Made by a program: the position numbers and the translations under genes. From assembly GCF_020882245.1 (NCBI RefSeq), contig NC_083599.1, positions 70,539,745 to 70,603,744 of the forward strand: a stretch of DNA of 64,000 nucleotides, in the 5' to 3' direction. The stretch comes from Rhopalosiphum padi (taxonomy: Eukaryota > Arthropoda > Insecta > Hemiptera > Aphididae). The first letter of the stretch is position 1. Every line of letters starts with the position of its first letter. Shown here piece after piece: positions 1 to 11,989 of the stretch. The notes under the pieces are model-generated. The model did no database searches. It was not told where the DNA came from and saw only the letters and a list, made by a program, of their open reading frames with translations.

Positions 1-533
1 AAAAATGTAGGTTGATATTTTGTGTGTTATTAAGTATAAGAAAATACAACCAATGCTTGTATTTTTAAATGTAACTCTGCATGCACAAAATATGATAGTT
101 AAATCTTTAAATAAAAATTTAAGCCACTCCATCCACGACATATTACACACAATTTAAGCTTAATTTTTGCTAATTATTTAATCATATTTCATGAAAATTT
201 CTGGAGTACTATTATAACTAGATAATTTGGCCAATGTATGATTTCAACACCCTCTCCACAGTGTATAAACAGGTTTATAGGAGGGGGTATTATTAAAATA
301 CAACATATATTATATTTAATATAACTGAATAAAATAAAGCAATTATAGTTTTCAACAATGTATATTGAAAACATTTTATGTGTGATTTGAATTGTTTTAT
401 TTAGATAAATAGATAAATTAATAATTTATATTCCTATATTGTATTATGTATTTTTTTATTTTCCTATCCTTGTCTATATAATAATTTAAACATATTATTG
501 TTTGACAATATTATATTTACTATATTATTTTAG
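1..533. other. AT-rich sequence before a possible terminal exon
   Basis: Very AT-rich sequence with no open frame, RNA gene or repeat that I can support. If the 534-824 exon is real, this stretch is the end of its last intron. It finishes in an AT-rich run followed by TTTTAG, a usable splice acceptor, directly before position 534. Confidence 0.4.
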
Positions 534-824
534 TTGATAACATCAACGTTTAATCAATTAATCACTGTTGGATATATGTGCTACTGGGAATCAAAAGTTC
601 AAAAGTTTAACAAATTTGCAAAGCTGTGGACAGTGCAAAATCCATCTGGAATGTCTATACAATTCATTACACCATTCAATCGGACTATTATTTCGTTTCC
701 TACTGCAGATGTCGTGCCGTCATTTGAGGCTTGTTACAGGTTTAAAACCGCCACCCGCATAAACGAAAATACAATTGAAAATAATAACCAGAGTATCAGA
801 CAGATGAGTGCTTCGAGTCCCTGA
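534..824 (+). CDS. Candidate terminal coding exon of an unidentified gene
   Basis: An open frame of about 96 codons starts immediately after a TTTTAG acceptor, beginning in phase 0 with TTG rather than ATG. It ends in TGA at 822-824, and an AATAAA polyadenylation signal follows at 828-833. This acceptor, open frame, stop and poly(A) signal layout is what a last exon looks like, so the rest of the gene would lie upstream of the window. The peptide contains the stretches GYMCYWESK and QFITPFNRTIISF and a Ser/Asn-rich end. I do not recognise a family. Alternatives are a chance frame or a transposon fragment. An internal ACAG|GTTTAA near 736-745 could also act as a donor. Confidence 0.35.
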   Translation: MITSTFNQLITVGYMCYWESKVQKFNKFAKLWTVQNPSGMSIQFITPFNRTIISFPTADVVPSFEACYRFKTATRINENTIENNNQSIRQMSASSP

Positions 825-3800
825 AGTAATAAAATAATTGATGTCCTTAGATTTTAATTCACGTCTTACATAGGTACTGCTGCAATATCTATATCAGCTG
901 TACACTTGCTACTAATAACGATGTATAGGTTTAAGGTCCATCGATTGATATGATTTAATTATTATTATATATTATTTGATTTTACATTGATTACATTTTG
1001 TACGTATTCGTTATTGACATTAATCACGAGATACTTTATGACAACCATTAAAACACGATAGTCCAATAAATCAGTATAAGGACTATAATTGACTTTGATT
1101 TAATTGTTTTTATACTCACGACATTATTTGAAAAATGTTATTTAGTGGTCGATGATACGGTGTTAAGTGGTTAGGCGGTAGATCATGATGGTATCCGGAC
1201 ATTTCCACTGATTAACTATTATATTAACTGATATAAAATACAATCATGTTAAATGTTATATTATGTTGTATACCTATATGGTTGTAAAAATTAAAATTTA
1301 TAAACTCAATAGCTTTGTGCATTTTATAACGATAAAGAAATTAAAAAGTTGCAGTGATAATCCTACAATTATTCTATTGTCTTGACTCTTGACAGTACAA
1401 CCATGATATAGGTATAAGTTTTCGTCCGACAGAAATTTACCGTCCACACAATGTTAGAAAAAATCACCACCTTGAATAATTCATAAATACAAAACTGGCC
1501 TTATATAGTCTGATAATTTATTTTTACCCCGATGAATTCAGAATCTGGACGATTTAAACAACTTTTTATTTTTATATGTAACTATACTTATACTTCTTTC
1601 AAAATTAATGGGTTCCTGGAGTTATAATTCAATATCAATGTCGTATAAGAACACTTATCTGAATTACATTTTAGATTCTGACCGGTGAGTTTAAATTATT
1701 TTTAGTGAGTGTTTTTTTTTGTCATGTTTAATGTATATGTCTTAGGGCTTGGGCTTGTATATGTCTTTCTAATTTTTTGGCGACAGAGAGTGAAAAAAAG
1801 CATTCGAATACGTATAGTTGATTTTGGTTGATAGTTCGACGATGTCTGCAGGCGTAAATTATTGGTATTTGTAATTTTAGCACATAACTTCTCATAACTA
1901 TATTAATAACTTACTGTCGTGGTAAATTAATTAGTATAGCATAGCAATAAGTCAGATACATATACTGATGTATCTGTATACAGTGTGGATATTTGTTAGG
2001 TTCTTTTTTTGTAAAGTGCGTAATGATACCATACTTCTACGAAGTATCGATACTAGGTACTCAATATCTAACATTTTATTAAATTATGATTATATATTCG
2101 ATATTCAATAAATTAAACATACAATAATTTCAATAATAACTATTTTTACAATTATTTTTTTTTTAATGTAATATATACTCGTATGTACTGCAATTAATTG
2201 TAAAGTCAGTTTATAGACTCAATACAATTAAAATTAACCCATTTTCCAAATTCAATCATTTATTTTTATTGTGTTAAAATTACTCTATATTTCAGTGTTA
2301 ATGACTAATGCTGAAGATTGACGGAAATATGATCTAGTATCCCATAAAAAATTATATGAATAATATATAATATAGTAATGGTAAAATTATATAAAGCTAT
2401 GACTAAAAAAAAAATTTATTTTTAAATAATTATATCTATGTTTTAAAAATTGAATAGTATCACCAAACACAGTTCTGTCTAGTCGGACAGAATTTCCGAG
2501 AGCATTTATAATTCATAATTATCATATGTGATTTATAAATATTATGGAAACCACTCGATTAATAAAAAATATAAAAACATAAAAATAAAATGAAAGTTCA
2601 TGTCCGAGTATCTTTTTTATTGTACAAACATTTTATAAAATAATGGATACATAGATTAAAATGTATCGTTATACAAAATACAAGATTCAATTTAAGTATT
2701 TTAGATATAGGTATAAATCTTCAATACTGCCTATTCCTATATTTCATACTAAATGTGTATATCTATTTTTTCATATTCAATTTTCTGCATATAACTTCAT
2801 AATTAAATATTTATTTACATATTATAAATATATTCTTGGCAAGCATATTATTCAAATGAATACTGTATACATGTGTTGATTGCTTATAACTGAACAATTA
2901 AAATAATAAATATGCCTATTCTTCTGTTGTTCAATATTTAGGAAATGGATTTTTTTTTATTAAAAAAAGAAATAATAATTTACACGCGAATAATCAAGAA
3001 ATGATTGGTTGTCAAATACATTTAATTATTAATTGGAGTTTTGATAGTAATCAGAATCGTATTAAAAATAAATCAGTTGATAAAATCAGCCCAACATAAT
3101 CTAAAATTTAAAAGTTTTACATCACATATAACAATTGACTTAAAAAAAATTACCGTATTATAAGTCGTTTGAAATAATCACGGCGTGGTGTATTATATTA
3201 ATATTAAGGTAATCTGAAAGTAGTGGCTCAATCAAAGGGATGGGAATATTTAAAAATTGTAATACACCACAAAGTATCGCGGCCAATGCAATCGAAGTCA
3301 TGATTTGTTTTAGTAAATTAAAAAATAATAAAAATAATAGATGCACATAAATTATATAAAAAAAAATATATATATACATATATTTACATCAATTTTCATA
3401 GTACCTAATATAGATCAATAAAGAAAATCGATCTATTATTAATTGAATGTCCACTTCAATACTTCAATGGATGTTTAATAAGGTCAAACCAGTTAATCGT
3501 TTCTTAACCTAGTGGCGCATTTAGGTGGGAGATCAAAGGGAAAATTGCCACGGCGGCAATTTTTTTTATATTATTATCAAAAAAATAAATCAATCAATAC
3601 ATAATATATATACACTGTACACATTGTATATTTTTATTATAAAATTTATAATTTTGTTATGATTTAATAAAATACAGTAAAAAACTACAATCAGTTGAAA
3701 TTAATTTGGGTACAGTCGTAGTTATTTATAAGTCATTAATCACTTCTGTAAATGAGTTTCGTACAGATGAAGAATATATAAAATATAATAATATAATATA

Positions 3801-4411
3801 ATATAATATATATAATAGTCTTAATTGAAGAGTATTAACACAGTAGTTTGGAGTGTGAATTGAAATTTAAGAAATTTAAGAAAAACATCAGCAAATATCG
3901 TTATCAATACTTTTTTATTACGCTCATAAAAGTTTAAAATACCAAATAAATAAAAATTCACTGTATAAAACCTATATTATCAATTTAATATTATCAAAGC
4001 GATTAAAAATTATAGAGCCTAAAAAATCTTGAATAAGTATATATTTAAATTTTAACAATGTACATTGTACAAAGTTCACGTCAATATGAATTAATTTAAA
4101 AACCATTTGAATCTATTTAAATATTCGTTTAGGGTTTCCATGATAAAATAATACCAATTGTTTCTTTAAATATACGTACAACCGATAATAGAAAAATAAA
4201 TTATGAATCAATTGTATAAAATATAAATGCAGCATATTAATGCAATAACATGTATACTTACGTAATATGGAATTTAAATGTGAAAAACAAGTTTTATGAA
4301 CAATTTTTATTCAAATAGATTTGAATAATGTGCCTATACAAATTTTCTCATATTATCGTCAATACGCGCTCTTTAGTCGTACTCGGTCACTGAATAGATA
4401 ATAGTATAGAC
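825..4411. other. AT-rich intergenic sequence
   Basis: No gene is supported here. Short frames at 2661-2879 and 3158-3379 are low-complexity Tyr/Ile/Phe translations of AT-rich DNA. A stretch near 3512 (TAGTGGCGCATTTAGG) resembles one end of a hAT element, but no partner end is visible. Confidence 0.5.
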
Positions 4412-4647
4412 CAGGGATGGGCAACTGAAAGTTATTGGAGGGCCAATTTTTAGAAAATTAAAATTTAGCGGGCCAGTGTATAGAGATAAAAAAAAAGGTC
4501 ATTCAAAATATATATTTTAATTTAGCATAGACGTAGCATAGGCCATAAAGTATAGACGATATTGACTTTGAAATTGTATAATGTAATTTGAAAATGTAGT
4601 GCGGGTCAAATAAAAAAGGTTCGCGGGCCGCCAGTTGCCCACCCGTG
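4412..4647. mobile_element. hAT-type MITE with 8-bp target duplication
   Basis: The element is 236 bp. It opens with CAGGGATGGGCAACTG, and its right end (CAGTTGCCCACCCGTG) is the imperfect reverse complement. The 8-bp word GTATAGAC occurs directly before (4404-4411) and directly after (4648-4655), which is the hAT-style target duplication. There is no coding capacity, so this is a non-autonomous copy. The exact duplication suggests a fairly recent insertion. Confidence 0.88.
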
Positions 4648-4878
4648 GTATAGACTATAGTTAATAAGCCAATCGTGATTTATTGCATGCGGTGTTTACA
4701 AGTAAACAGATGGGAGTAATGGCACCATGAAAACATAGCTTGACCGTTTAGATATTTCATTGAGTGGGTGGGGGGAATACGTCACTCGAAAAATCATTGG
4801 TCACTATAGTCATATTAGCTTTAAAGTTTCCATCGTAAATGGACATGACAAATCGGTCGGTTAAGACGATTACACAAA

Positions 4879-4881
<3 letters not shown>

Positions 4882-4909
<28 letters not shown>
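4882..4909. repeat. (TA)n microsatellite
   Basis: An uninterrupted alternating TA run of about 28 bp, a simple sequence repeat with no other visible role. Confidence 0.9.
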
Positions 4910-4914
<5 letters not shown>

Positions 4915-7887
4915 GACTCATCCCTATTTAGTATAGTATATAGTATTCACTATATACATGCTGCCATGCAGGATAAAAAAAACTTTAGACACAATTTGAA
5001 CATTTTCGAGGAAGATTTTCAACTATTATCTAGGAAAATCGGAAACGAGCTCACACGGGGATGGTGGGGTGGCGAATGACTTACGGAAATCGTATTAGTT
5101 ACATACACGCGTAGGTACGGCGTACATGCGATTGTAGTTCTTGATCGTAGTATATATTTTTATCAAGAATATATAAAACTACGCTCTAGTTACTACGTTT
5201 CAAAGAGGTTGCCATTGATTTACCGATTTCACCATGTCGACTTTTTTTTTACATTTCCAATTTGTAAATCGTACTTATATTTTATTTATAGATTTGGCTT
5301 TTTTTACTATTTGCCAACTGTCACCATAACCATTTCTTGTCCACGTAGCCTCACCCGTACCTTTCCAGTATCGTCCTATCGTCCTACTCACCTGCACAAC
5401 GTTGTCAGGACGCATTTCACGCGATCAACTATCGGTAGATTGAAACAATTGATTGATTTTTATCATTTTTGAAGCTATAGCATCTCACAGATGTAATAAC
5501 AAGTTATTACATCAATTGTGTTTGTGTATTTAAACTTTAAACACTTATGAAAAATATCTTTGAAAAAGTATCAGTAAATATCAGTATTAGTAAAGTAACA
5601 GTCTATAAATAACATGATTAGAGCTCCAATATATTTTTTAATTTTTATCTTATCCATAAAATGCTAACACTTGGTGAAAAGTCCAAGTCTTAACAGATAC
5701 ATTAATTACAACAGAAAATCAAAATATTTTGGGTAAAAATTTCATATTGCCCTTAATTGAATATTACATTATTGCTATATTTGTATTAATTATATTAATG
5801 ATGGTATTTTACTTTAAGCTAAATAAAAATAAACATATTAATATAATGATATTGATGAATTTCGGTGACCTATAAACTTTTTAATTCCAATAAAAATTAT
5901 TATAGCGTAATGTGTAAATCAAAAAATACCGCATAGAGTATTGTTTAAAACAAACGATAACTTATAAAAATTAAATTATTTTTGGTTACTGATTACATTA
6001 TAGTAGTAAAGTATAATACAGTTTAATTACATTTATTGAAAGTTGTTTTATTTTTTGATTATTGTTTTCAAATTTACAGCAATATAAATGTCAATAAGTT
6101 TCATGATTAAAAAACGTGAACCACAAGATAGCTGATTTCTAGCTGTATTAAAGTTTTAAATGAATAATTGTTACCTAACCTAATAGGTATATGAAGATCA
6201 AAACCTGTGAGCCTGCTATAAAAATAATACTTTTTATGACTTTAATATTGTTACGACATTCAACTAGGTATACTTAACATTAAAAACAATCGGATTTTGT
6301 ACAAATTATTATTTTTCAATTGCATAATTGAATTTTGTCGAATAATCTAATTTTATTTATGGAATACATTCATTATATTTTAATGTTTCTTATTATTTAA
6401 ATGCTAATGATTAATTATATTTATTTTTTTTTTCAATAATAGTCAGTAGTTAATATAAACAATATAAAAATATGTATACAAATGTTATATATTTTATTTA
6501 CACCAATAATATCATTATAAAATTCATAAGTTAAATTAATTTTCAGACTTATTGATGTGAATAGTGTCCATGTGTATTATGAAATAAATACCTATGTAAT
6601 TAAGACGCTATTTGTACTTTGTATTGTACTATAATTAAAATTTGAAGTACAAATACATAATTTACAAAATTAATAAATAAAATAACATTTAGCGTATATT
6701 CATGATATAAAAATTAAAATACATTTTTATGATAATAGATAGTTTAAAATTGAAAAAAAAACTAAATTAATAGTATCGAAAGAGAATAACCAAAATCATA
6801 CCACAAATATAAATTGCATACCAACATATCAAGATATTTCTTAGATTTTTTATCAGTACTTACAACCAACACGTAATATGTTAAAAAAAAAAATGTATCT
6901 TCGTGTAAATGCATAACCATGATCATTAGGCATTGAGAATTCTGTTCTAAGACATAATACATTTAGTATATTATTTTATTTTAATATTAAATAATTTTTT
7001 ATTCAACGTGATAAAATATCATCACAATAGTCATTTTGGCTTTAAATATATTTTATTTTAATTTACTAATTTCTATTGAGAAATAAGTAAAATATAAAAA
7101 CGCCATGTAGAGTAACATTTAATAAATCAAGTTATCAAAATATTATTGCTGGATGCCGATTTAGTGTTATTCGTCACGATAAAATTAAAAAAAAAGATGG
7201 TTCTGGGAGGAGGAGGAGAATCTCCATAGCACACCTTTAGATCCATTCTTAATTATAGAGTTAAAAAAATCCATTAAATAATATGTTTATTAATCAATGT
7301 ATACGGTTCAGGTACAAATTATAATTTATATTTTTCGATAAACAATATAACAACAATTTGAAACGGCTGACGGCGTCGGACTCGAATAATTGTTTATGAT
7401 CTCGACATCTCGTGAGGGGGGGGATGTATAACACAGAAAATGTTCTTTTAGAAGTGTATGCAATATATTAGTATATTACCTATATTATTAGGTATTATAG
7501 ATCCTATAATATACCCGTTTTGTCGGGTTCGGCCGCAGAGGCGCAGAGTATAATATAATTAAATAGTTTTTCTACTTTTTATTTACCCTCCCAGAGTCCC
7601 AGAAATGGTATAATACATCGATAAATAATTCTTTCCTAACGGTAACAACCGTTTCCTGTGTGTGTGTGTTGTTTTAAACACTGAATAATAATTATGGTCA
7701 TAAACATAAAAAAATAATCATCATAAATAACACGATTGTATAATATGTAAGGGTGATTTTCGTGTTCATTGATTATTATCGTAGTCTACAATGCGTTTAG
7801 TTTCACGGAAAACCTGTCTACAGCGATATTTTTTTTTCTTTTAAAAACACTTTAGGACGAACGTCGTTTCTTACGACATATCAATAC
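4910..7887. other. AT-rich intergenic sequence
   Basis: No supported gene. The frame at 5209-5472 is Phe/Tyr-rich, has no splice or poly(A) context and is probably chance. The remainder is AT-rich sequence without clear repeats. Confidence 0.5.
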
Positions 7888-8384
7888 TAGTGATGGGTCG
7901 AACTGTTCGAATCTCGAACCGAACCGAACCGAACCCTTGATGTTCGGTTCGGTTCGAAATTCGAACTCGGCACGAAAAAAATTCGAACCGAACTATCAAA
8001 CATCTTTTACTGTTCGAAAATCGAACTTGAAAATATTTGTCGAACCTGACTTACTGACCACGATAGTTCAGAGACCAAATATTTGTACAATTCTTCAAAA
8101 TTTATTTAAAAAAAATAAAAATTGATAATCATTTTTTAGAAATAATTAGACTATTGGCGATAGAAAGTTATAAACTGTAACAGGCACCTTATGTATCATT
8201 TATAATAATAATGATAAAAAATATTGAGTTCGAGTTCGAGTTCGACTTAAAATGATTCTAGGTTCGTTTCGGTTCGGTTCGGTAGAAAATATGAAGGTTC
8301 GGTTCGGTTCGAGTTCGAAAAAATAATTTAAAGTTCGGTTCAAGTTCGGTTCGATTTAAAAAATCAGAGTTCGACCCATCACTA
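7888..8384. mobile_element. hAT-type MITE with TTCGGTTCGG subterminal repeats
   Basis: The element is 497 bp. Its ends are TAGTGATGGGTCGAAC and the perfect reverse complement GTTCGACCCATCACTA. Both are flanked by the same 8-bp word ATCAATAC (7880-7887 and 8385-8392). Inside each end are many near-tandem copies of GGTTCGGTTCGAA and their complements, so the element could fold back on itself. No transposase is encoded. The open frame at 7937-8125 is only a translation of these repeats. Confidence 0.92.
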
Positions 8385-8582
8385 ATCAATACCATTAATA
8401 ACGTCATTGTCGTCTTAGTATCGCGATAATTCAAAACGAATACTGTTGTTTTTTTGGGTAATGACGATGATGACGCAATCGTAAAATAAAGATAATATGT
8501 TTAAACTTTGGTGGAATTTGTTATAATACTTTCGGTATCATTCATTCACGCGTCCGAGTTTTATTTTACTTACAACTTATCT

Positions 8583-8997
8583 CAGACGGGTCTTTAACCC
8601 GTGACCCGCCTTGTCATAATGTGCAGGCCGCGATCCCATTTGAAATTGAGTATGTATCTTTTATATTTCGATAAAATTATAACGAGTAAGCCATCGTTAT
8701 TGGAAATATGCATCGTCTCAGATCAAACCAAATATAGAAAAATTAGTTAGTGAAAAACAATATTAGTTATTACACTAAAAATAAAATAAATAATTTATAA
8801 TTAAACATTTTTTTAAATATTTATATGTTTTAATTATAATAATAGCTTGTAATTTAAAATGTAATCATAAACATTGTAATGATAAAACTGAATATACTCG
8901 TATTTGTATAAAATACATGTTTTTACTACAAAAGCGGCCGTCGAGATTTTTAAAAAATAATACGTGGCCCGCTGCATAAAAAAGTTGAAGACCCCTG
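8583..8997. mobile_element. hAT-type MITE
   Basis: The element is 415 bp, starting CAGACGGGTCTTTAAC and ending GTTGAAGACCCCTG, an imperfect inverted repeat. Flanks are ACTTATCT (8575-8582) and GCTTATCT (8998-9005), an 8-bp duplication with one mismatch. The subterminal GGCCGCGATC and GCGGCCGTCGAG segments are also partly complementary. There is no coding capacity. Confidence 0.82.
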
Positions 8998-9996
8998 GCT
9001 TATCTGATTGTGACACTGAAATGGAAATGAAAAACTACCTACTTATCGATATAATATTCTTATAATATTTGTTGATCTAAAGGTAGCGTGTTACAGTGTT
9101 ATAACAGTTTACCAAATCAATATAAGCATTTTCGTCGTACTATTGTGACAACATACCTGCCTGTCAAAAAAAATATAAATAGCAGATAATAATATTTATT
9201 ATATTGTACCTATTAACCATCACACATTCATACACATTTAAAATCAATATTTTTATTCACCACTTTGTCTGAATTTCGATCATATTATTTTATCTAAAAC
9301 GTCCATTTAATTTCTAAAATGTATTATTAAAAACGGAGACATCTGCTAGCCGCTAGGCTTTATATTGGATAATTTAGGTTTTATCATTTGTCAATTTTTT
9401 TTCTTTTTATAATATAACAATTTACAACTTGTAGTATAGACAAATTAACAGGGAGATAAGGAATCAGGTAGCGTAGTGGGAATATCGTCAATTTGAGACG
9501 GCACCCCAGAGGCTATTATAGATATATAAATTTAATCATTCCAATCGAAAATAGTTACCACTCATTACAAGCAAATTGGGTATCCCATAATGATAAAGAT
9601 AATATCTATAGGTAAATCATAATTTATATACAGATTATAATTTACAAAACCAAAAGCCGATATATATATTATATACATATATAATATCATAAAATATTAT
9701 TTAATATAAAATTAGTATTAAAAAATTATAAATTCATTATAATGGGCCCCTAAATTATTAATTGTTGTCAAAGTTAACACATCACAGTTATTCATATGTA
9801 TTTATGTATGTATATGTATTTATAATTTTTTATGTAATTTGACATTTGTAGCAATAAATAAATAAAATTAAATGTTATAAAACTTAAAATATGGATACCT
9901 ATACAATAAATATTTAAATATTTTAAAATACAAAACTGACTTGGGAAAATTGTTATTTTAAGGTTTTGAAAAATTATGATCTTTTAGTCTACTTTA
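8998..9996. other. AT-rich intergenic sequence
   Basis: No gene, RNA or clear repeat was seen between the hAT MITE and the transposase remnant. Confidence 0.5.
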
Positions 9997-10322
9997 TTAT
10001 TGACTTTCAGTGCAGGTAGGTTCTTCAATAAGTCCAGAAACACTTTTCTGCATTAATCAAGTCAACTCAGCATCTTCTATAAATTCGGTCTTATATTTTT
10101 TCATTATTTTACGTGTCAAAGTATCTTCTTTACCATTGAGATTATTCACGTATCCATAGACCATAGATAGATTCCGCATTATTTTTAATATCTGAAATTG
10201 TAGATATGTTTCAACGCCATACTTTTCAGCTAATGCACGGCCTGTTCTATTTTTTTCAATTGAGCAATGATGTCAACTTTTTCTTTGATAGTAAGTACTA
10301 CACGTTTTCTTTTAGACGACAT
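9997..10322 (-). pseudogene. Decayed pogo/Tigger transposase, CENP-B-like N-terminal part
   Basis: Reading the minus strand from the ATG at 10322, the peptide opens MSSKRKRVVLTIKEKVDII, the typical start of a CENP-B/Tigger helix-turn-helix. One or more frameshifts follow near 10250. The next segment in another frame contains GRALAEKYGV and ISDIKNNAESI, the second half of the same DNA-binding domain. It runs to a stop near 9999. The DDE catalytic domain is absent, so this is a truncated remnant. In the family this domain binds the transposon ends; here it is presumably inactive. Full-length relatives are several hundred residues. Confidence 0.85.
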
Positions 10323-11748
10323 AGTGACGCTATAATTCACTCGTTGTAACGACTGATAAACGCAAAGTTTAAACAACACTGACTTAGTCAAAATATGCCA
10401 AAATACCAATGCCGTAGTAATTATCAGCGTTCGATAATTTTATGGAATCGTTTTTATTTTTATACATTATACATATTATATACCTACTGAAGCGACGCAT
10501 ATCTAATCTATCATATGGTTAAAATTACGGGCTACGGCGTGGAATAACAAAATACGATTACGAGTTATTAAATTTATTTTTTATTTTTATGACCGCCCAA
10601 ATAATGCCCGATTGACTTGCGTTCGGATAATCATGCCATATATAAATTAAATATTCAGATACGGATTAATAAGAGGGGAATAATGCAGAGTATGGCCTTT
10701 AGGTGAATAGTTCGAATATCATTATTGTTAATATTTTAAAACATCAGCAAACAAATGTTGTACTTGTGAAAAACCTTATACTTGTATATTGACCTTGATA
10801 TACTTTAATCATATTCATGCATAATAACATATTAAAGTAACAATGTCAATTTTATGATTAAATTGTTTGAAATCAAAATGCGTATTTGTGCAGTATATAA
10901 TCACACGATTTTGGAGTATGAGACTCAAACGTATAAATTACACTGTGTAATGTACTTAAGTAATTAATTATTGAATACATCAAAATTTCAACGCTTATTT
11001 ATTATATAAATAAAAGAATCAAATAAATTGATTGTAATTTTAATAAATTTCAAAAATAAATATTCAAAAATGTATAATTTTACGAATAATAACAACGAAT
11101 AAAGTATTAAATATTAGTTTTGATATTTAGTTTAATTAAAAACTAGTTGAATAATTGAATCGTTGAAAGATTTTAAGGTTATTGTCAAAATAATATAGCA
11201 TGATTCACACTTTGTGTTTATATATGTGGTATCTGTTGACCAGTGAAGAAAAAATTACTCAAATTAACACGATAACGCCTTCCTCCCCATAGGAAATGTC
11301 TTTCTCCGTGGAAATGGATTACTATAAAAAACCCATCACCACTATTTCAGTACTATGTAATTTATGAAAAATTGTTATTAGCAGAATCCTTTTTGAACAA
11401 AACTAGAGTGCCCTACTGTTATTTATTGGCATGTGTTAGTCGCTAACTGGGGCTAATGTATCTACCTAAGTAAGCCAGTATATAATTTTACACAAATATT
11501 CGATGGATTAGTTTTTAGCTACTCTGTGTATTGTATTTTAATACATATTCGTGCATTATATAGATTGACACTTATTTGTTTTAAGTGCGAAGTGCCGAAG
11601 TTATATTATATTTTATGATCTCATTCTGTTTTAGGGCATTGTAAAATGGTCCTTGGCACTGGGGAGATGTGCAACTGTATACATTTGGTAAATTTATCAC
11701 GAATATATCTATTGCCATCGATTAATCTCATAAGCTTACATTTTATTA
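10323..11748. other. AT-rich intergenic sequence
   Basis: No gene or repeat that I can support. Part of it may belong to the body of the Tigger copy whose transposase start is at 10322, but I could not find the element's terminal repeats. Confidence 0.4.
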
Positions 11749-11989
11749 CAGCGAAACCTCTATTAATGGACACTTCTCAATAATAAACCCTCCCTCCCCT
11801 CCTAATATGTAATAGTGGACACTTTTAAATTCCCGGTAAAAATTTATGCATTTGTATAGCGTCTCTCTATAGTGGACACTTAGTAATGTCCACTATGTAG
11901 AGGTTTTCTCAATAGTGGAAAACTCCCTATAGTGGATATATTTTTTTAATTCCCCACGGCTGTTCACTATATATGTAGAGTTTTCAGTG
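11749..11989. mobile_element. pogo/Tigger-type MITE
   Basis: The element is about 241 bp with TA on both sides. The left end is CAGCGAAACCTCTATTAATG. The right end reads GTAGAGTTTTCAGTG, whose complement begins CACTGAAAACTCTAC. The word AGTGGACAC recurs internally in both orientations. CAG...AACCTCTA ends and a TA target are usual for the pogo branch of Tc1/mariner. Confidence 0.75.

Noticed and set aside
3512..3560. TAGTGGCGCATTTAGG, which resembles a hAT end
   Set aside because: No matching right end or duplication seen, so not listed as an element.
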